A stretch of DNA of 64,000 nucleotides from Heloderma charlesbogerti (Eukaryota > Chordata > Lepidosauria > Squamata > Helodermatidae), in assembly GCA_026122225.1 (NCBI GenBank), contig JANEZZ010002355.1:186001-250000 (forward strand), written 5' to 3'. Position numbers and translations under genes: made by a program. The stretch's first letter is position 1. The number at the start of each line of letters is the position of its first letter. Under the pieces are notes generated by a model. That model saw only the letters and a program-made list of their open reading frames with translations. It searched no databases and had not been told where the DNA came from. Shown one piece after another: positions 42,456 to 54,329 of the stretch.

Positions 42456-42489
42456 ACTGGACGAGCAGGCCAGAAAGCACTCTGGGAAG

Positions 42490-42593
42490 AAGGAGTACTT
42501 TGACAATTTGTTTTGTGAACCAACCAGAGAGCTTTGGCTAACAGGCATTGTAGAAATGTAATGAATGAATAAATAAATAAATAAATAAATCTG
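42490..42593 (+). mobile_element. L2-like tail with (AAAT)n
   Basis: AGAGAGCTTTGGCTAACAGG followed by ATTGTAGAAATGTAATGAAT and AAATAAATAAATAA. Confidence 0.65.
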
Positions 42594-42852
42594 GGTAAAA
42601 GTATGGAATGGAGTCATTGAAACTGTCCAGTGTTTGTTCGCTCTTTAAAGCCCCACGCCTTGGTGTCTATTATTTCTGAGGGTCTCCCGAGCACACAGAC
42701 ACAGCACTGGCTATGACAGTGACAAAAGAATCAAAACAGAGAGCAAAAAGAGAGCGGAAGAACAAAGAGAAAGGGACAAACAACTGAAGTATTTTTTTGT
42801 CTTTCCCTTTAAGTCTCCTACTGGCACCAGAACTGCCACAACACCTGAAAAC

Positions 42853-42916
42853 TGGGGTGGTTACATATGACTTGCCAGAAACAAGGAAATGCATCACCAA
42901 AAAGAGGACACTTCTG

Positions 42917-42951
<35 letters not shown>

Positions 42952-43246
42952 AGAATTATTATAATTTAAATAGAAGTTATACTTAAATAGAAATGCAATC
43001 TGTCTTACCATAGTGTGGAAGACTGTGACTAGGTGACTTGTGTGGTTTGTTCAGTCTGCTGTCCAGCTGCTGTTAATGGGCAACTTCAAGGCCCAGCTCT
43101 TCCTTCTGATGGTTCTTTATATTTATGCTGGGCTTGGACTGGGCAGCCCTTCAAATAGAGGACACCTTCAAAATAGAAGACACTCCTCTGGCAGGCCTTC
43201 AAATAGAGGACTGTCCTCTGTAAAGGAGGACACCTGGCCACTCTGC
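42853..43246 (+). mobile_element. hAT-C element with internal (AC)n
   Basis: Same order as the copy at 20771: AAAAAGAGGACAC at left, CTGTCCAGCTGCTGTTAATG and TGGGCAACTTCAAGGCCCAG in the middle, GAGGACTGTCCTCTGTAAAG at right. An (AC)n run (42919-42949) occupies the position of the AT-rich spacer. Confidence 0.75.
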
Positions 43247-44010
43247 AAAACAAAGGCACACCTAGGGCTTACGCTGTCAGGCCACAGCGGCCAACAGAAT
43301 GTGCCTCTCTGCTGAGATTTAACCCAGATGCCCTCAGGGATTTTATTTTTTGTCCTTGCAGTCTTTGCAGGCATAACTTTAGACCCCAAAGATGAGATGC
43401 ATCATCAGCCATTTTGAGCGTAGCCTAGAGATGGGTCACATGGAGCTGCGGTCATCACCACTGAGTGAGGTCCAAGAGGGAAAGCACCCCACACCATTAT
43501 CGGTGGATGTCATTGACTAGAAATAGTGGCAAGGGCAGCCAGAGCGGCACTGAGCAAGGTGCTCAGCTCTTGAATCGCCAGAAGTACCCAGCCCAGCACA
43601 GGCTGATGCTGTCATTGTTCTAAGCAACTGAATCGGACTGGGGGAGCAGCGCCGGAGGTTATTTAACCTGCATTTTCATGGTATTTTCATGGTACTTGTA
43701 CCATAGAGGTATAGGTTAAATCAGTGCCCAATTTAGGAACAAGCCAAGTAAGCCATGGTTGAGGTCCTCATGTTATGAGGGGCCTCTAAATATGTTGGAG
43801 GTAATGAAGATGTATTATAACTGAAATCACTTCGGCTTAAATATGGTGGAAAGTCTGGTGTGACTTAAAGCAGAGTTGTCTGATATAGAGAAAATGTGGC
43901 AACACAGCATTTAGTATTGGAGGCAATAAGCGCAGACTACAGCCAATTTAAAAGAAATTCAAATCAACTTACTTTATTAGTGCTCTTATATACTTCTTCA
44001 GAGAAGCCTA
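43247..44010. other. Unassigned sequence
   Basis: CATTTTCATGGTATTTTCATGGTA at 43670-43694 is a short tandem duplication. No gene. Confidence 0.4.
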
Positions 44011-44014
44011 TCTA

Positions 44015-44105
44015 ACACTGTTTATTTTTTTATTATTTATTTATTTATTTCTATACCGCCCAATAGCCAAAGCTCTCTGGGCGGTTCACAAAAATTAAAC
44101 TACAA
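44015..44105 (-). mobile_element. L2-like tail
   Basis: TTATTTATTTATTTCTATAC then CGCCCAATAGCCAAAGCTCT and GGGCGGTTCACAAAAATTAA, the reverse complement of the usual L2 terminus. Confidence 0.7.
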
Positions 44106-44340
44106 GCACCCCCTAATGCTGGGTGGTGCCCTTTCATTACCCTTTCTATTATAATGTAATACACTTTTTTCTCTTTATTTTTATGATATGGGGCCTCGGA
44201 ATCTTGACATGGCTTTAGGGCCTCAGCGTGTCTTAATCTGGCCCTGGGTTAGATACACCAGCACTGTTTCCTCAATCCAAGGGTGTTCTGTGCCACTGGG
44301 ATGGGCAAAAATGAAAATACTGGTGAAAATAGCAGCTTTA

Positions 44341-44768
44341 AGCTGCATTCCTACACATCACAGGTGTTGAGCCTCTTTCAGCCTGAGGGAGGAATTCAAT
44401 TTCAGAGATGCTGGGGGGGGGGGATTCCAGTGGTGGGTGGGGCAAGAGGCAAAAGGGGTGGGACCAAGAAACCAACATATTTTAGCTTACAGCTCTCACT
44501 GCCAGTAACTAAACCTTATGCATTTCAACTGTTTAGAAAAAATGTGCAAAAACCAGGAAACCACACAATGATCGGGGGGGGGGGAGCAGAGAAGGGGGAG
44601 GGGCCAACTGGGGTACCCCAGAAGGCTGGATTGGGACCTTTGGTGGGCCAGATTTGGCCTGCCAGCCTGGAGTTTTACACCTCTGCTACATATATTTACC
44701 TAGGAGTCAGTCCCATTGAACTCAGTAGGGCTTACTTTTGAGTAGACTTGCACAGGATTGCACTGTTA
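44341..44768. mobile_element. P2 palindrome split by a hAT-G element
   Basis: AGCTGCATTCCTACACAT (44341-44358) and TTACCTAGGAGTCAGTCCCA ... TTGCACAGGATTGCACTGTT (44694-44768) are the two parts of one P2 copy. CTACACAT and CTACATAT at the junctions agree at seven of eight positions. Confidence 0.65.
44361..44685 (+). mobile_element. hAT-G element inserted in P2
   Basis: Left end CAGGTGTTGAGCCTC, right end inverted CAGAGGTGTAAAACTCC. Two G-runs lie inside. Related to the copies at 3677 and 4677. Confidence 0.6.
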
Positions 44769-44877
44769 GGGTAGCAATTTAGGGACAAACTCTATGTTCT
44801 GTCTATTCCATAATGTGTAGCGATCTCTTGGGTTTTTTTGTTAGATTAATTACAGTTGCCTGTGGAGCATGTGATCC

Positions 44878-45112
44878 TGACTGTGAATACAGCACACAGT
44901 GAGGGGAGATTTATCTCTTCACTCCCTAGCCACATTTGGACTGACAATTGCATCCCCTGTATAGCTTGGAGCCTGGGGGATGCAATTCCCATTGATGCCA
45001 ATGGGATTCTTTTTACCTGAGGCGCTAAACTGTGCGGGGGATGTGATTTCTAGTCAGAACCCAGCTGGGGGTTGAAAAGATAAGCCTCTCCTCACTGCAT
45101 GCTGCATTCAAA
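44878..45112. repeat. Inverted repeat of about 235 bases
   Basis: CAGCACACAGTGAGGGGAGA then TTTATCTCTTCACTCCC at left; AAAAGATAAGCCTCTCCTCA then CTGCATGCTGCATTC at right. The middle repeats GGGGGATGCAATT and GGGGGATGTGATTTC. Probably a palindromic MITE not seen elsewhere here. Confidence 0.55.
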
Positions 45113-46845
45113 GTCGGAATCCCCCCTACGTGCAACCACAATTAATTTAACAAAAATCAAAGTTGTAGTGTATCATTTGAGTCTTTGATCAGAAAAATCT
45201 GTGTGAGGGGAAGGGTTAAAACATCCCCCTCCCCATATCACTCCCCTCTTGGTTTGAAGTAAAAATAAATAGAGTGCGAGATTTATCCAGTCTTGCATTC
45301 CTGGGTATTTTGACTAGTTAAGTGCTTGGTTTTCCATTAACAACCAAAGAAATGGGGGAAAGATGAATTTTTACAGGCAAGACAGGATAAAATTATGATA
45401 CTACCTGGGGAGCCAGGTTCCTTGGGGTGCTTTGCTATTCTGGTTTCTTTACTGAGGTAGTGAGCTAGCTTGATCTTCTTGGCCTCTGGAAATCACCCCA
45501 CTGAACCCAACCCAGCCCCTTCAGGTGCTGCAGAACCAGTATCTGAGAGCCAAGGTAAACATTCTGCTAATCATGTGTGGTGTAGCTATGCACAAGCAGT
45601 CTCCTTACTCTTGTGAAAGTGCACTAGGTCCTGATTTGGATAGGGACAATGGCACTCTGGGAGGAGGGGAGGGGTTAAACCTCCCCCCATCCATTTTCCC
45701 CCAAATTCCACACACCACATAAAGCAGGGCGGGTTAAAAAAGGAAAGAAAATAAGCCTCAATTGACTTGATTAATTGCTAATGTCTTAGACCTGAACCAA
45801 TGGGAAGCTCACCTATACAGGTGTCAACAGTGTTTCTCTGGTCTGGTGCTTTGCTCTGCATGTGTAGAGCAGTAAATGGGGACATGCTAGCAGTGGCGAA
45901 GACAGACAGATAGACAGCACTTCAAACTGCTCTGGCAAGAATGCGTGAGGAGGAAAGCTGGCACCAAATTTCTAAACTGATGTCGAAAGGCAAGGTGGTG
46001 GGGAGGGAAGCCTCTATCCTGGTTTCTCGTTCTTTTTTTGCCCTGGCCCAAGGCCTTCATATAACATGCATTCCTACAATTACCAGGGTTTTATGTGCCC
46101 CGGGTAGAGATTCCGTGCTTATACCACAAAGTCTGTTGTTATGGTAACTCCTATAACAACAAATACAGCGTTATGACTAGGGATGGGAAAACTAGTTCAG
46201 GCAAAGTACCATCCGAGCTGAACCTTTGGTGCATCTTAAGGCTTCAGACTCCCTTCAGCTAGCTGGAGCCCAACCGTTCAGGCTTCAAAGCACACCCTTC
46301 CATCTGAAGTCCAGGCCTGGCAAAATTGGTGGGTTTTGTAATGGAAGACAAGCAACAAGTCATGGAGTCCCACATGCTGCTTCCAGAGGAAACTGAGGTA
46401 ATTTTAGACCCTGGACTTATTGGTTTTACTGGGCGTGGGCATGGAGAGCTTTAGATGGCCATGTATGTTACTTCAGCTGTGAAGCATGTAATATTCTCTT
46501 CCCACACACCACCATTTCATGCTTTACAACTATTTATACATTCCTGATATATTAGAGCAAGACAACAAAGAAACAAAACATCTGCTAACCCCTATTAAAT
46601 ATATATACTCTGAGCATGGGCAGTGTTGCATTTTAAACTGACTTAAATCATAGTATCATCACAGCTACATAATTACAATGGAGTTTGCTTCTCCTGTCCT
46701 GAAGCAAACGATTCTTACTTGGGAATGAACACTATTTCGTTGAAGAAAAGGAAACTGTATTTTAAAAGTAAAAGGAATGGAATGAGCCATCTATAACCAC
46801 GTGCATGCCCATTTGGCCGCTCCTTGACAATAAAATATTTTGTTT
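45113..46845. other. Unassigned, with an R3 block and a possible hAT-A start
   Basis: R3-type motifs occur at 45170-45260 and 45640-45760. TAGGGATGGGAAAACTAG at 46178 could be the left end of a hAT-A element, but no matching right end follows. No gene. Confidence 0.35.
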
Positions 46846-46992
46846 GGGTTGAGTGTGGGTTGTTGTTGAACCATGAGTCGTTGCTGAACTGCAGGTTGTT
46901 GTGTTGTGTGAACCCAGCCAGGCTAACAAACCATAGTTTGTTAACTAGAAACAACCCACAGTTCACAGCCCAACAACAAACCATGGGTTCTC
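46846..46992. mobile_element. Palindromic MITE related to P3
   Basis: GTGGGTTGTTGTTGAACCAT at left, CAACAACAAACCATGGGTTC at right, with ACAAACCATAGTTTGTTAAC as an internal hairpin. Confidence 0.5.
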
Positions 46993-47027
46993 TATAATAT
47001 AATATAATATAATATAATATAATATAG
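46993..47027. repeat. (ATAAT)n pentanucleotide repeat
   Basis: Seven uninterrupted units. Confidence 0.95.
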
Positions 47028-47029
47028 TA

Positions 47030-47106
47030 ATGAGGAGGAGGACAAGGTGGCAGAGGAGAAGAAAAAGGAAGAGATGGAAGAGGAAGAGGAGGTGGCGGCA
47101 GCGGAT
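47030..47106. repeat. Purine-rich low-complexity tract
   Basis: GAGGAG, GAAGAA and GAGGAA units with a closing GGCGGCAGCGG. Confidence 0.8.
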
Positions 47107-47324
47107 TGACTATCAAATGTTGCTTACTTTACAATTGTCCAAATTCAGCTATCTGACTTGGAAGGCAAAGAACTGTGGTGCACACATGGAGGTCCCCAGC
47201 CCACCGTGGCGTCTCCATTCTGTGCATGCCAAGGCATGCTTTTTGCAGGGCTTCTTCCACTGAAGTGAATGGGAAAGCCCCCTCTTGCAGCAGGCCCAGT
47301 GCACACATGGAGCTCTGCATTATT

Positions 47325-47385
47325 TACTTCTTGTATTAATATCCCACCTTTCTTCCACAATGGAGCTCAATACAGTGTACACAGG
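47325..47385 (-). mobile_element. SINE or L2 tail fragment
   Basis: ATTAATATCCCACCTTTCTT resembles the inverted GAAAGGTGGGATATTAAT end of lizard SINEs. Confidence 0.45.
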
Positions 47386-48374
47386 GAAATCTCCTGACCA
47401 GACCCAGATTTGCTCAGCTTCAGCAAGGAGCACAGGCCATATGCCTTCAGACCCAGGGCTGAGTAGCAGCAGGATGGTTAAAAGCACATTAAAAACAAAC
47501 AAAATACCTAATCCATAACTTTCCTGCATTTGGCATTTCAATAGGATGCCACACAGATGCCCCTCGGGCTGTTGCAACTGGCCCCATTTGCACTGGAGCC
47601 CAGCCAGAGAGTGGGCTGCAGGGAACCTGCTGGCTCTGTTGAGAAGCTGCTGAAACTGCCCTCTGTCTCAGCAGCAGTGCTTAGGGTTCGCTGGGGTTGT
47701 GGGTGTCGAAGGGTATCAGTGCAATGCCCTATAGTGCTCCTTGGCACAATCACACTGCACGTAAGGCCCAGTGTCGGTATGTGCTCTCTTGCCAATGGTC
47801 ATGTTCCAAAGATGACGATGACGCATTCGTTCAGATACCTTACGTGCAGAGCTGGAGCATTCATTGTGACTTTCCACTGCTGGATCTCCCACAGTTGGCA
47901 AGGTGAGTCAGTTTGAAAACCAAGCAGTGTTTGTGGGAGCCACAGCAGTAAAAATAATACAGAAAACGTCTACTGGGTGCACAGTCCACTTGCTTATGTG
48001 TTGAACAGCTCCATTAAAGAGTACCTCCAGCCAGCTCCAGGTCTAAGGGGGCACCCAGCAAAGTACAGGTCTGAGGGGGCACCCAGCTGAGCACTCCCTC
48101 CCCAATATCACTGCTCCCTTGACATCATTGTCTGCCCCAGCCCCCAGCCCAGTGGGCTTACAGGTGGTAACAGGCACCACAATCTGGGGCAGACAGCTTC
48201 AAGTTGCCCATTATTCTAAATACTCACAATCCCTCAACGTGGTCGAGGGCATTGTGGGAAAATGGAAATAGAGGGCAACTTCCCAGCCCCGCAGCTGTCC
48301 CCTGAGAAGCCCATAGCTGTAGGCATTTAAGTCACAGGAAGGAAATTAAACTGTAGCATAGCTTGGACATCATT
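47386..48374. other. Unassigned sequence
   Basis: A 14-base inverted pair CTGCACGTAAGG (47754) and CCTTACGTGCAG (47839) spans about 95 bases. The segment GGGGGCACCCAGC is repeated at 48047-48090. No gene. Confidence 0.35.
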
Positions 48375-48616
48375 CAGGGCCAGCCCAAGTCATTTTCCTG
48401 CCTGACGCAAAGATGTTCCACGTACAAAACCCGACTCGACTAGCAGTAGAATCTAACTTCAATGCTGGGGGTGGAACAGCATCATCCATTACACCTGAAG
48501 GCAGCAGGCTAGCTTAGGGGGTGCAGGGGTCTCTCCTCTGACACCTTGCTGCCGCCTCCTAGCATCTGCTGCTTGAGGCAACTGCTTCACTCTGCCTAAT
48601 AGAAGGGCTGGCCCTG
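48375..48616. mobile_element. hAT-E non-autonomous element
   Basis: Ends CAGGGCCAGCC and GGCTGGCCCTG. The flanks ACATCATT and ACATCGTG agree at six of eight positions. CTGCTTGAGGCAACTGCTTC matches the motif GAGGCAGTCACTTCAGGCAG of the copy at 4311. Confidence 0.7.
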
Positions 48617-49339
48617 ACATCGTGGAAGCAGAAGTGGAAATGAAAATACTATGGGCTAAAAGAAGATATTATGGGCCTTTTAAAGTACTAAAAATTGTTT
48701 AACACGCCTACGTATGAATCAATGATATTTTCTTCAGAATTTGGTATACTTCCAAAGTAGAAGCACAGCCTTAACCACAATAACATCTCATCAAAATAGT
48801 GTCACCATAGTAAGGAGTCTTACCTGTTATGGTTGCTTTGTTGATGGATGGTTGGTTACACATGGGTGACCGTCTGATAGAAAGAAGGGAGGACAATGTA
48901 AGGCATCAGCATGAAACAATTTGTATTCATGTATTCTTAAGGTGGTGTCATTGGGGGAAAATTACTGAGTTGCTTTTGGGGAAAATAAGAAAGAGAGAAA
49001 TAATAAGATTATAAGGGTCAAACTAGATGTACTGCAGGAGATCTGTGATTAGATGCTCTACCTGTCTTTTTCCCCTTGGAGCCAACAGAAACGTTGTATT
49101 GTGGGGACTTTGTTTGGGAGAAAGGCATGAGAGGAAAGGGCTAACTAAACAGACAAGGGCTTCTCTTGGAGCACTACTACCCCAATCTTCAGAGCAGCCC
49201 CAGACGGCAGCTGATGGTTAAAAATAAAGAAAAAAATAGGGAAATCCTAATCACAATCACATCTAGTTTGCCCCCAGAAATGCTTTTCTCAGACCAAAGG
49301 ACTTCCTAGTCCTCCATCTTAGGAAAGATCCAGGCAGCC
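48617..49339. other. Unassigned sequence
   Basis: No gene or repeat recognised. Confidence 0.4.
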
Positions 49340-49745
49340 CAGTGCTGTAGTGGAGCCAGGACTCACAGCGTTGAAGTGCCTGGACCTTTGGGTTAGCAGG
49401 GACAATGATGTCATTTGCCACCCACCCTCAGGCTTCCCTGTTCCCTCTGAGCATAGCTGCAATCCTTACAGGAGATTTGGGGAAATAGATGTTCCCAGCA
49501 ACAACGTGTTGTTGTGAACTATACCTGTTGTAATGCAAAGAATTTTGGGGTGGCTTGCTCTTGACTGGGGAATTAAGACCCACAAAAGACCTGCTCCGGG
49601 TGGTGACAAAAAGTTCTAGAACTGGGTTGTTGATATAGATCGACACATCTGCCTGCACTTCAAAATGTGGAGTCTCCCGGCAGGCATGGATATTGGGACT
49701 GCCATGATGAGTGCCTGCACTTCAAAATTTACCTCTACATCACTG
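49340..49745. mobile_element. hAT-F-like element, uninterrupted copy
   Basis: Ends CAGTGCTGTAGTGG and, inverted, CAGTGATGTAGAGG. Flanks AGGCAGCC and GGGTAGCC agree at six of eight. Shares TTGTAATGCAAAG, ATTTTGGGGTGGCT and GTGCCTGCACTTCAAAAT with 32384-33098, and shows that copy without its SINE. Confidence 0.7.
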
Positions 49746-49747
49746 GG

Positions 49748-49925
49748 GTAGCCACTCTGGTATATTGGGTTAAGGTGTGTTGGGGATGTGGGAAACCCAG
49801 TTTCAAATCCCCACTTAAAGATGTGGCTGACTGAGTGGCCTTGGGCAAGTAACAGTTTCTTCTTCTAACATACTTTGCGGGGTTGAGAATAAAAGGACAC
49901 AATTCCAGCTACACTCCCTTTTGCT
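49748..49925 (+). mobile_element. tRNA-derived CORE-type SINE
   Basis: CAGTTTCAAATCCCCACTTA is the B box region, and TGAGTGGCCTTGGGCAAGTA and CATACTTTGCGGGGTTGAGA the body. Confidence 0.65.
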
Positions 49926-49929
49926 TCTT

Positions 49930-50160
49930 AGAGCAGAGGTGGGCAACAGATGACCTGTAGACTGCAGATGGCTCCTGCCATGCAGCCAAATTCAGTGGCA
50001 GCAAAGAAAATAAAATTTAAAAAACTTGGCAAAAACTGGCCATTTTAGTCCTACAGAGTGCTAAAAAGGTCAGACGTTGCTTGAAAACAAGCTAAATTTG
50101 TCCCTTTTCACACTTTGCCGTCAAACCAATTGGGAGTGTGTGGCCCGTGAGGAGAAAAAA
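49930..50160 (+). mobile_element. hAT-G-like element
   Basis: CAGAGGTGGGCAACAGATGA at the left. The right end is unclear; GTGTGTGGCCCGTGAGG near 50135-50151 is a possible inverted partner of the inner left motif. Confidence 0.35.
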
Positions 50161-50392
50161 CGAAGTTCTTCATGTAATCATGTGTATAAGTACCTGAAAG
50201 AGGGCAAAATGATGTGCTAGATTAAATACATGGTGGCATCCATAATGTCTATGACGTGCCCCAACATCATGCCATTGGGCGTTTCCTGCTCTCCTCCCAA
50301 CGGCCCCTAAGAAGGTGGAACTGAGGTGGAGAAATATGCAATGTCACAACATCAGGACAGAATTAAGTTATCTTAGACATTATGGAGGAGAA

Positions 50393-50420
50393 GTGTGTGT
50401 GTGTATGTGTGTGTGTGTAA
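50393..50420. repeat. (GT)n microsatellite
   Basis: Imperfect GT run. Confidence 0.85.
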
Positions 50421-50461
50421 ATTAAACACATGGTTGCTATTTCTGCAGCAGTGAGTCATTT

Positions 50462-50572
50462 AGGCTGCAATCCTATGCATGTTTAGACAGAGAAAAATCC
50501 TACATCTCCCAACATTCCTGGTAGTTGTAGGAGTTTTCTCTGTCTAAACATGCATAGTATTGAAGCCTTAAT
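50462..50572. mobile_element. P2-type hairpin, nearly perfect
   Basis: GGCTGCAATCCTATGCATGT and TTAGACAGAGAAAAATCCTA at left, answered by TAGGAGTTTTCTCTGTCTAA then ACATGCATAGTATTGAAGCC at right. Best-kept hairpin of its kind in the window. Confidence 0.8.
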
Positions 50573-50739
50573 ATCACTTGCAATTTTGGCCCAAGTGACA
50601 AAAGGCTAGTATGAACCAGAACACACACACAGTGGCTGGCACCTGCCTCTGTGATTGCGGCTGCCATATCTGGAGCTCAGAAATGGTGGCCAGCTCACCA
50701 CATGTACAGCCTGGTTCACAGTCACCTTCTTCTATGATG

Positions 50740-50836
50740 CCATGTCTTAGCATACTTAGGACTTCCCTGGTATATGGAAATCATGGGAGTTGTAATCTGA
50801 CATATCTGGAGGGACATCAGCTCAGGGACGGCTGGC
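50740..50836. mobile_element. P1 palindromic MITE, decayed
   Basis: TGGGAGTTGTAATCTGACAT, ATCTGGAGGGACATCAGCTC; the left arm is degraded. Confidence 0.5.
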
Positions 50837-51600
<764 letters not shown>

Positions 51601-51930
51601 GCACTTAAGATAAGTTTCATTGCCATGCAGGGGTTTTTTTGAGGGGCCACAGTGCACAGGGAGGGGAGCATTAACCTTCCCCTCTCTAGTTGTGATCACC
51701 CTGGAAATCCCCACCACCACCACCATGCCTGGCACGTAAGCTTTCAAAAAAGGCTCCCATTTGCACCAATGGAATGATTTTTTTTCTAAGCATAATTTCC
51801 ATGCATGGGCGAAGGGTGGGGGGCATTGCAGCATGTTAACCCTTCCCTCCCCAGTTACAATCCCCCTTGAAAACTGCCCCCTGCATGGCAATTAAACTGG
51901 GAAAGAAAACCCCACTTTCCATTGGCACCA
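51601..51930. repeat. Tandem-like repeat of two related 150-base units
   Basis: The unit around 51628-51745 (CCATGCAGGGG, then AGCATTAACCTTCCCCTCTC, then GTTGTGATCACCCTGGAAA) recurs in diverged form at 51800-51890 (GCATGGGCG, GCATGTTAACCCTTCCCTCC, GTTACAATCCCCCTTGAAAA). Confidence 0.5.
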
Positions 51931-52360
51931 ATGGCCACTTAGGGGTCTGGGGGATAGATTCAGTGCTGGGGGGGCCATGCGCCCAGGCCTAGCAATGCCA
52001 CTGGCCTCACAAATGCACATTCAACAGGACTGTGGGCATGTTCAACTCTGATGGCCAAAACAGACATTATTTTCTTTCATTTTTTCCTCTAGGGTAGGTG
52101 CAAGGCACCCAGACCAGATCAGGACCCTAACGTGGGCGAGGGGAGGGAGGTCCTCCCCTGTGATGGGCCTGACTGGATCAGGTACCCCAAGCCTGCAATT
52201 TCTATATCAAGATAGCCATCCATAAAGGAAATGCTTGAAAAGCTTTTCAGGATATAGGATGGCCCTGGGAGTCTGATGTTCACAGAAATAACTAAAAAAC
52301 CAACAACAACCCACTGGGCAAGCCTATTGTGTGAGTCTAAGCAGCTCTTTCAGTCCCAGC

Positions 52361-52559
52361 CAGTGGAAGCTGGTGGCTCCGATGTCAGTGGGGTGGTCAA
52401 TCTGCTCTGGGTTTCACTCAAACTCCAAAGAAGCTATGCAAGGTGCTGAAACCATTTTAAGGATATGGTTCAGCACCTTGGAAAGCTCCTTTAGAGTTCT
52501 GACTGAAACCAGAGTGGATTCACAGCCCCACTGAACATTGGAGCCACCAGCCTCCACTG
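52361..52559. mobile_element. hAT-B element, longest copy
   Basis: 199 bases. Ends CAGTGGAAGCTGGTGGCTCC and, inverted, CAGTGGAGGCTGGTGGCTCC. Perfect target GTCCCAGC at 52353-52360 and 52560-52567. The whole element is close to a perfect palindrome through CAAGGTGCTGAAACC / GGTTCAGCACCTTG. Confidence 0.92.
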
Positions 52560-52786
52560 GTCCCAGCCATCATCAAATGCAGGATGTGTATTGTCTGAGT
52601 CAGCTCTAATGCCAGCTCATGGCATCTCTAAGCAATATATGTAACAATGGCAGCAGTTCCATTTCAGAACGTTACTATTTATAAAATAAATAAATCCAAC
52701 ACTGCTGATGGAAACAATTCCTCCAAATATATGGTTGAACATCACCAGAAAACCCGGAGTACCCCTTTGGATACTTTCATATAAGG

Positions 52787-52925
52787 CAGCCTTCCCCAAG
52801 CTGGTGGCCTCTAGATGTGTTGAGACGTGTCTCCCATCATCCCAAGCCAGTAAGGTCATGGCTATGAATGGTGGGAGTTATAGTCTAACATATCTGGAGG
52901 ACGCCAGCTTGGGGAAGGCTGATAT
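52787..52925. mobile_element. P1 palindromic MITE
   Basis: GCAGCCTTCCCCAAGCTGGT at left and CCAGCTTGGGGAAGGCTGAT at right. The 23-base stretch just after it, ctgagcaaatggtgt, is repeated twice (52935-52968). Confidence 0.75.
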
Positions 52926-54329
52926 ATGTCTACCTGAGCAAATGGTGTTGCCTACCTGAGCAAATGGTGTCACAATCAAGTCATCTCCATGTCTGAAAAA
53001 TAAAACAAACAGTAAAAAAATAACAATATCAGTTTAGATGTGATGGATGGCTTTACTCACAGCTGATGCTATCAAAATCCCCTCCCTCCCCATTATATAA
53101 AAAAGGTAAATCTTGTGCATTATTTTCAGTAACCTTCCCATCAGTTACTTCCTCACCTTGCAATCATTCCAGCTCTGCTTTCTGAATGCTAGGCCATAAT
53201 ATAGCTGTAACCTGTAGCCACTTGGAAATGGGCAACTGCCTATGACTTCAACTTTGCTTATTTAGAATGGTGCGCTGTGGTAGAAGACAAATGAGCCCAA
53301 ATCAAGTCCTCAGAACTGTGTTTCCTCACTCTTTAAACTCAGTAGAATCTTATAGCCTTACAATTAGCCAGGCATGTCTCTGGAAGTTGGTAGCACCCAC
53401 AATTACTTTTTACTGGAGGGTCCAGCCCACTTAACCATTGAAAGTGATTTGCATTAAGTGTTACTAATGGATAATAATTTGGGAGAACTGGACCAGCTCA
53501 TCCCTGTAGATGACAGGGAAGTGTTTCATAGGCTAATAAAACCCCAGTAAAACTTTTCAACTGACTCACATGTCCACAGTGCTATCAAGTGTGTGCTGTT
53601 GCTCAAGCAACCGTACCCACACCACACTGTGACGCCAGAGTCAAGTACCAGGGTGATGTGCTTTGGCGGGTGAGAGGGGAAAGAGCGAGAAGATCACCCA
53701 AGAGAAAACATTTTCTGTTGAGCCTGAAGTGTTTACCACTCTCACGGAAATGAAATTTCAGGGTCATGCAAAAGTTAACACACATAGATATGGGTTATGT
53801 GTGATTTTTTGCACTGTTATCAGGGCCGCTGAATAATCTAAAGAGGAAGAGAACCGGAGAGATGACATAATACAAAGTCACTCATTTTTCTTTTTTTTAA
53901 TCGAAATGTTCACAAGGAGTGGGAAACAAACAGCCGAGCCAACCTTTATAGCACGTTCTCACAAAATCTGGCAACCTGTAATTGACAACAAATAATTCCC
54001 TCCAGACCCAGAACACACCTTTGGTGAACTTCGAACAAAGATGGCAACCCTGAGTTAATCCTGCTGAAGTCACCAGGTTTAATCAGATGTTAACTGCCAA
54101 TGGCTCCATCTCTGCCTGGGAGGGAGGAACCCCTCATAAATAAATGTAATTTAAATAGTTACTGGCGGTATCTAGGATGAAAGACATAATTCTGCCATAC
54201 TTGCCTACTTAGGTAACTCTAAACCATGGAGATGAGCAACAAAAACAACTTTTTGGCCATCTCCTTGGGGAACAAAAACAACAAATTCAGAAATGTGAAT
54301 AGCTCTTTTTAATTTAACAAGCATTTCTA
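52926..54329. other. Unassigned sequence
   Basis: The longest stretch of the right half without a recognised repeat. No exon-like frame. ACTGCAC-type motifs and an A/T-rich run (53890) only. Confidence 0.4.

Noticed and set aside
44283..44741. 152-codon plus frame
   Set aside because: Covers a hAT-G insertion and its P2 host; Gly runs come from G homopolymers.
46178..46330. hAT-A left end
   Set aside because: TAGGGATG present, but no inverted right end or target duplication was found.
47754..47851. Inverted repeat CTGCACGTAAGG / CCTTACGTGCAG
   Set aside because: Arms are short and isolated; no element ends or target duplication could be defined.
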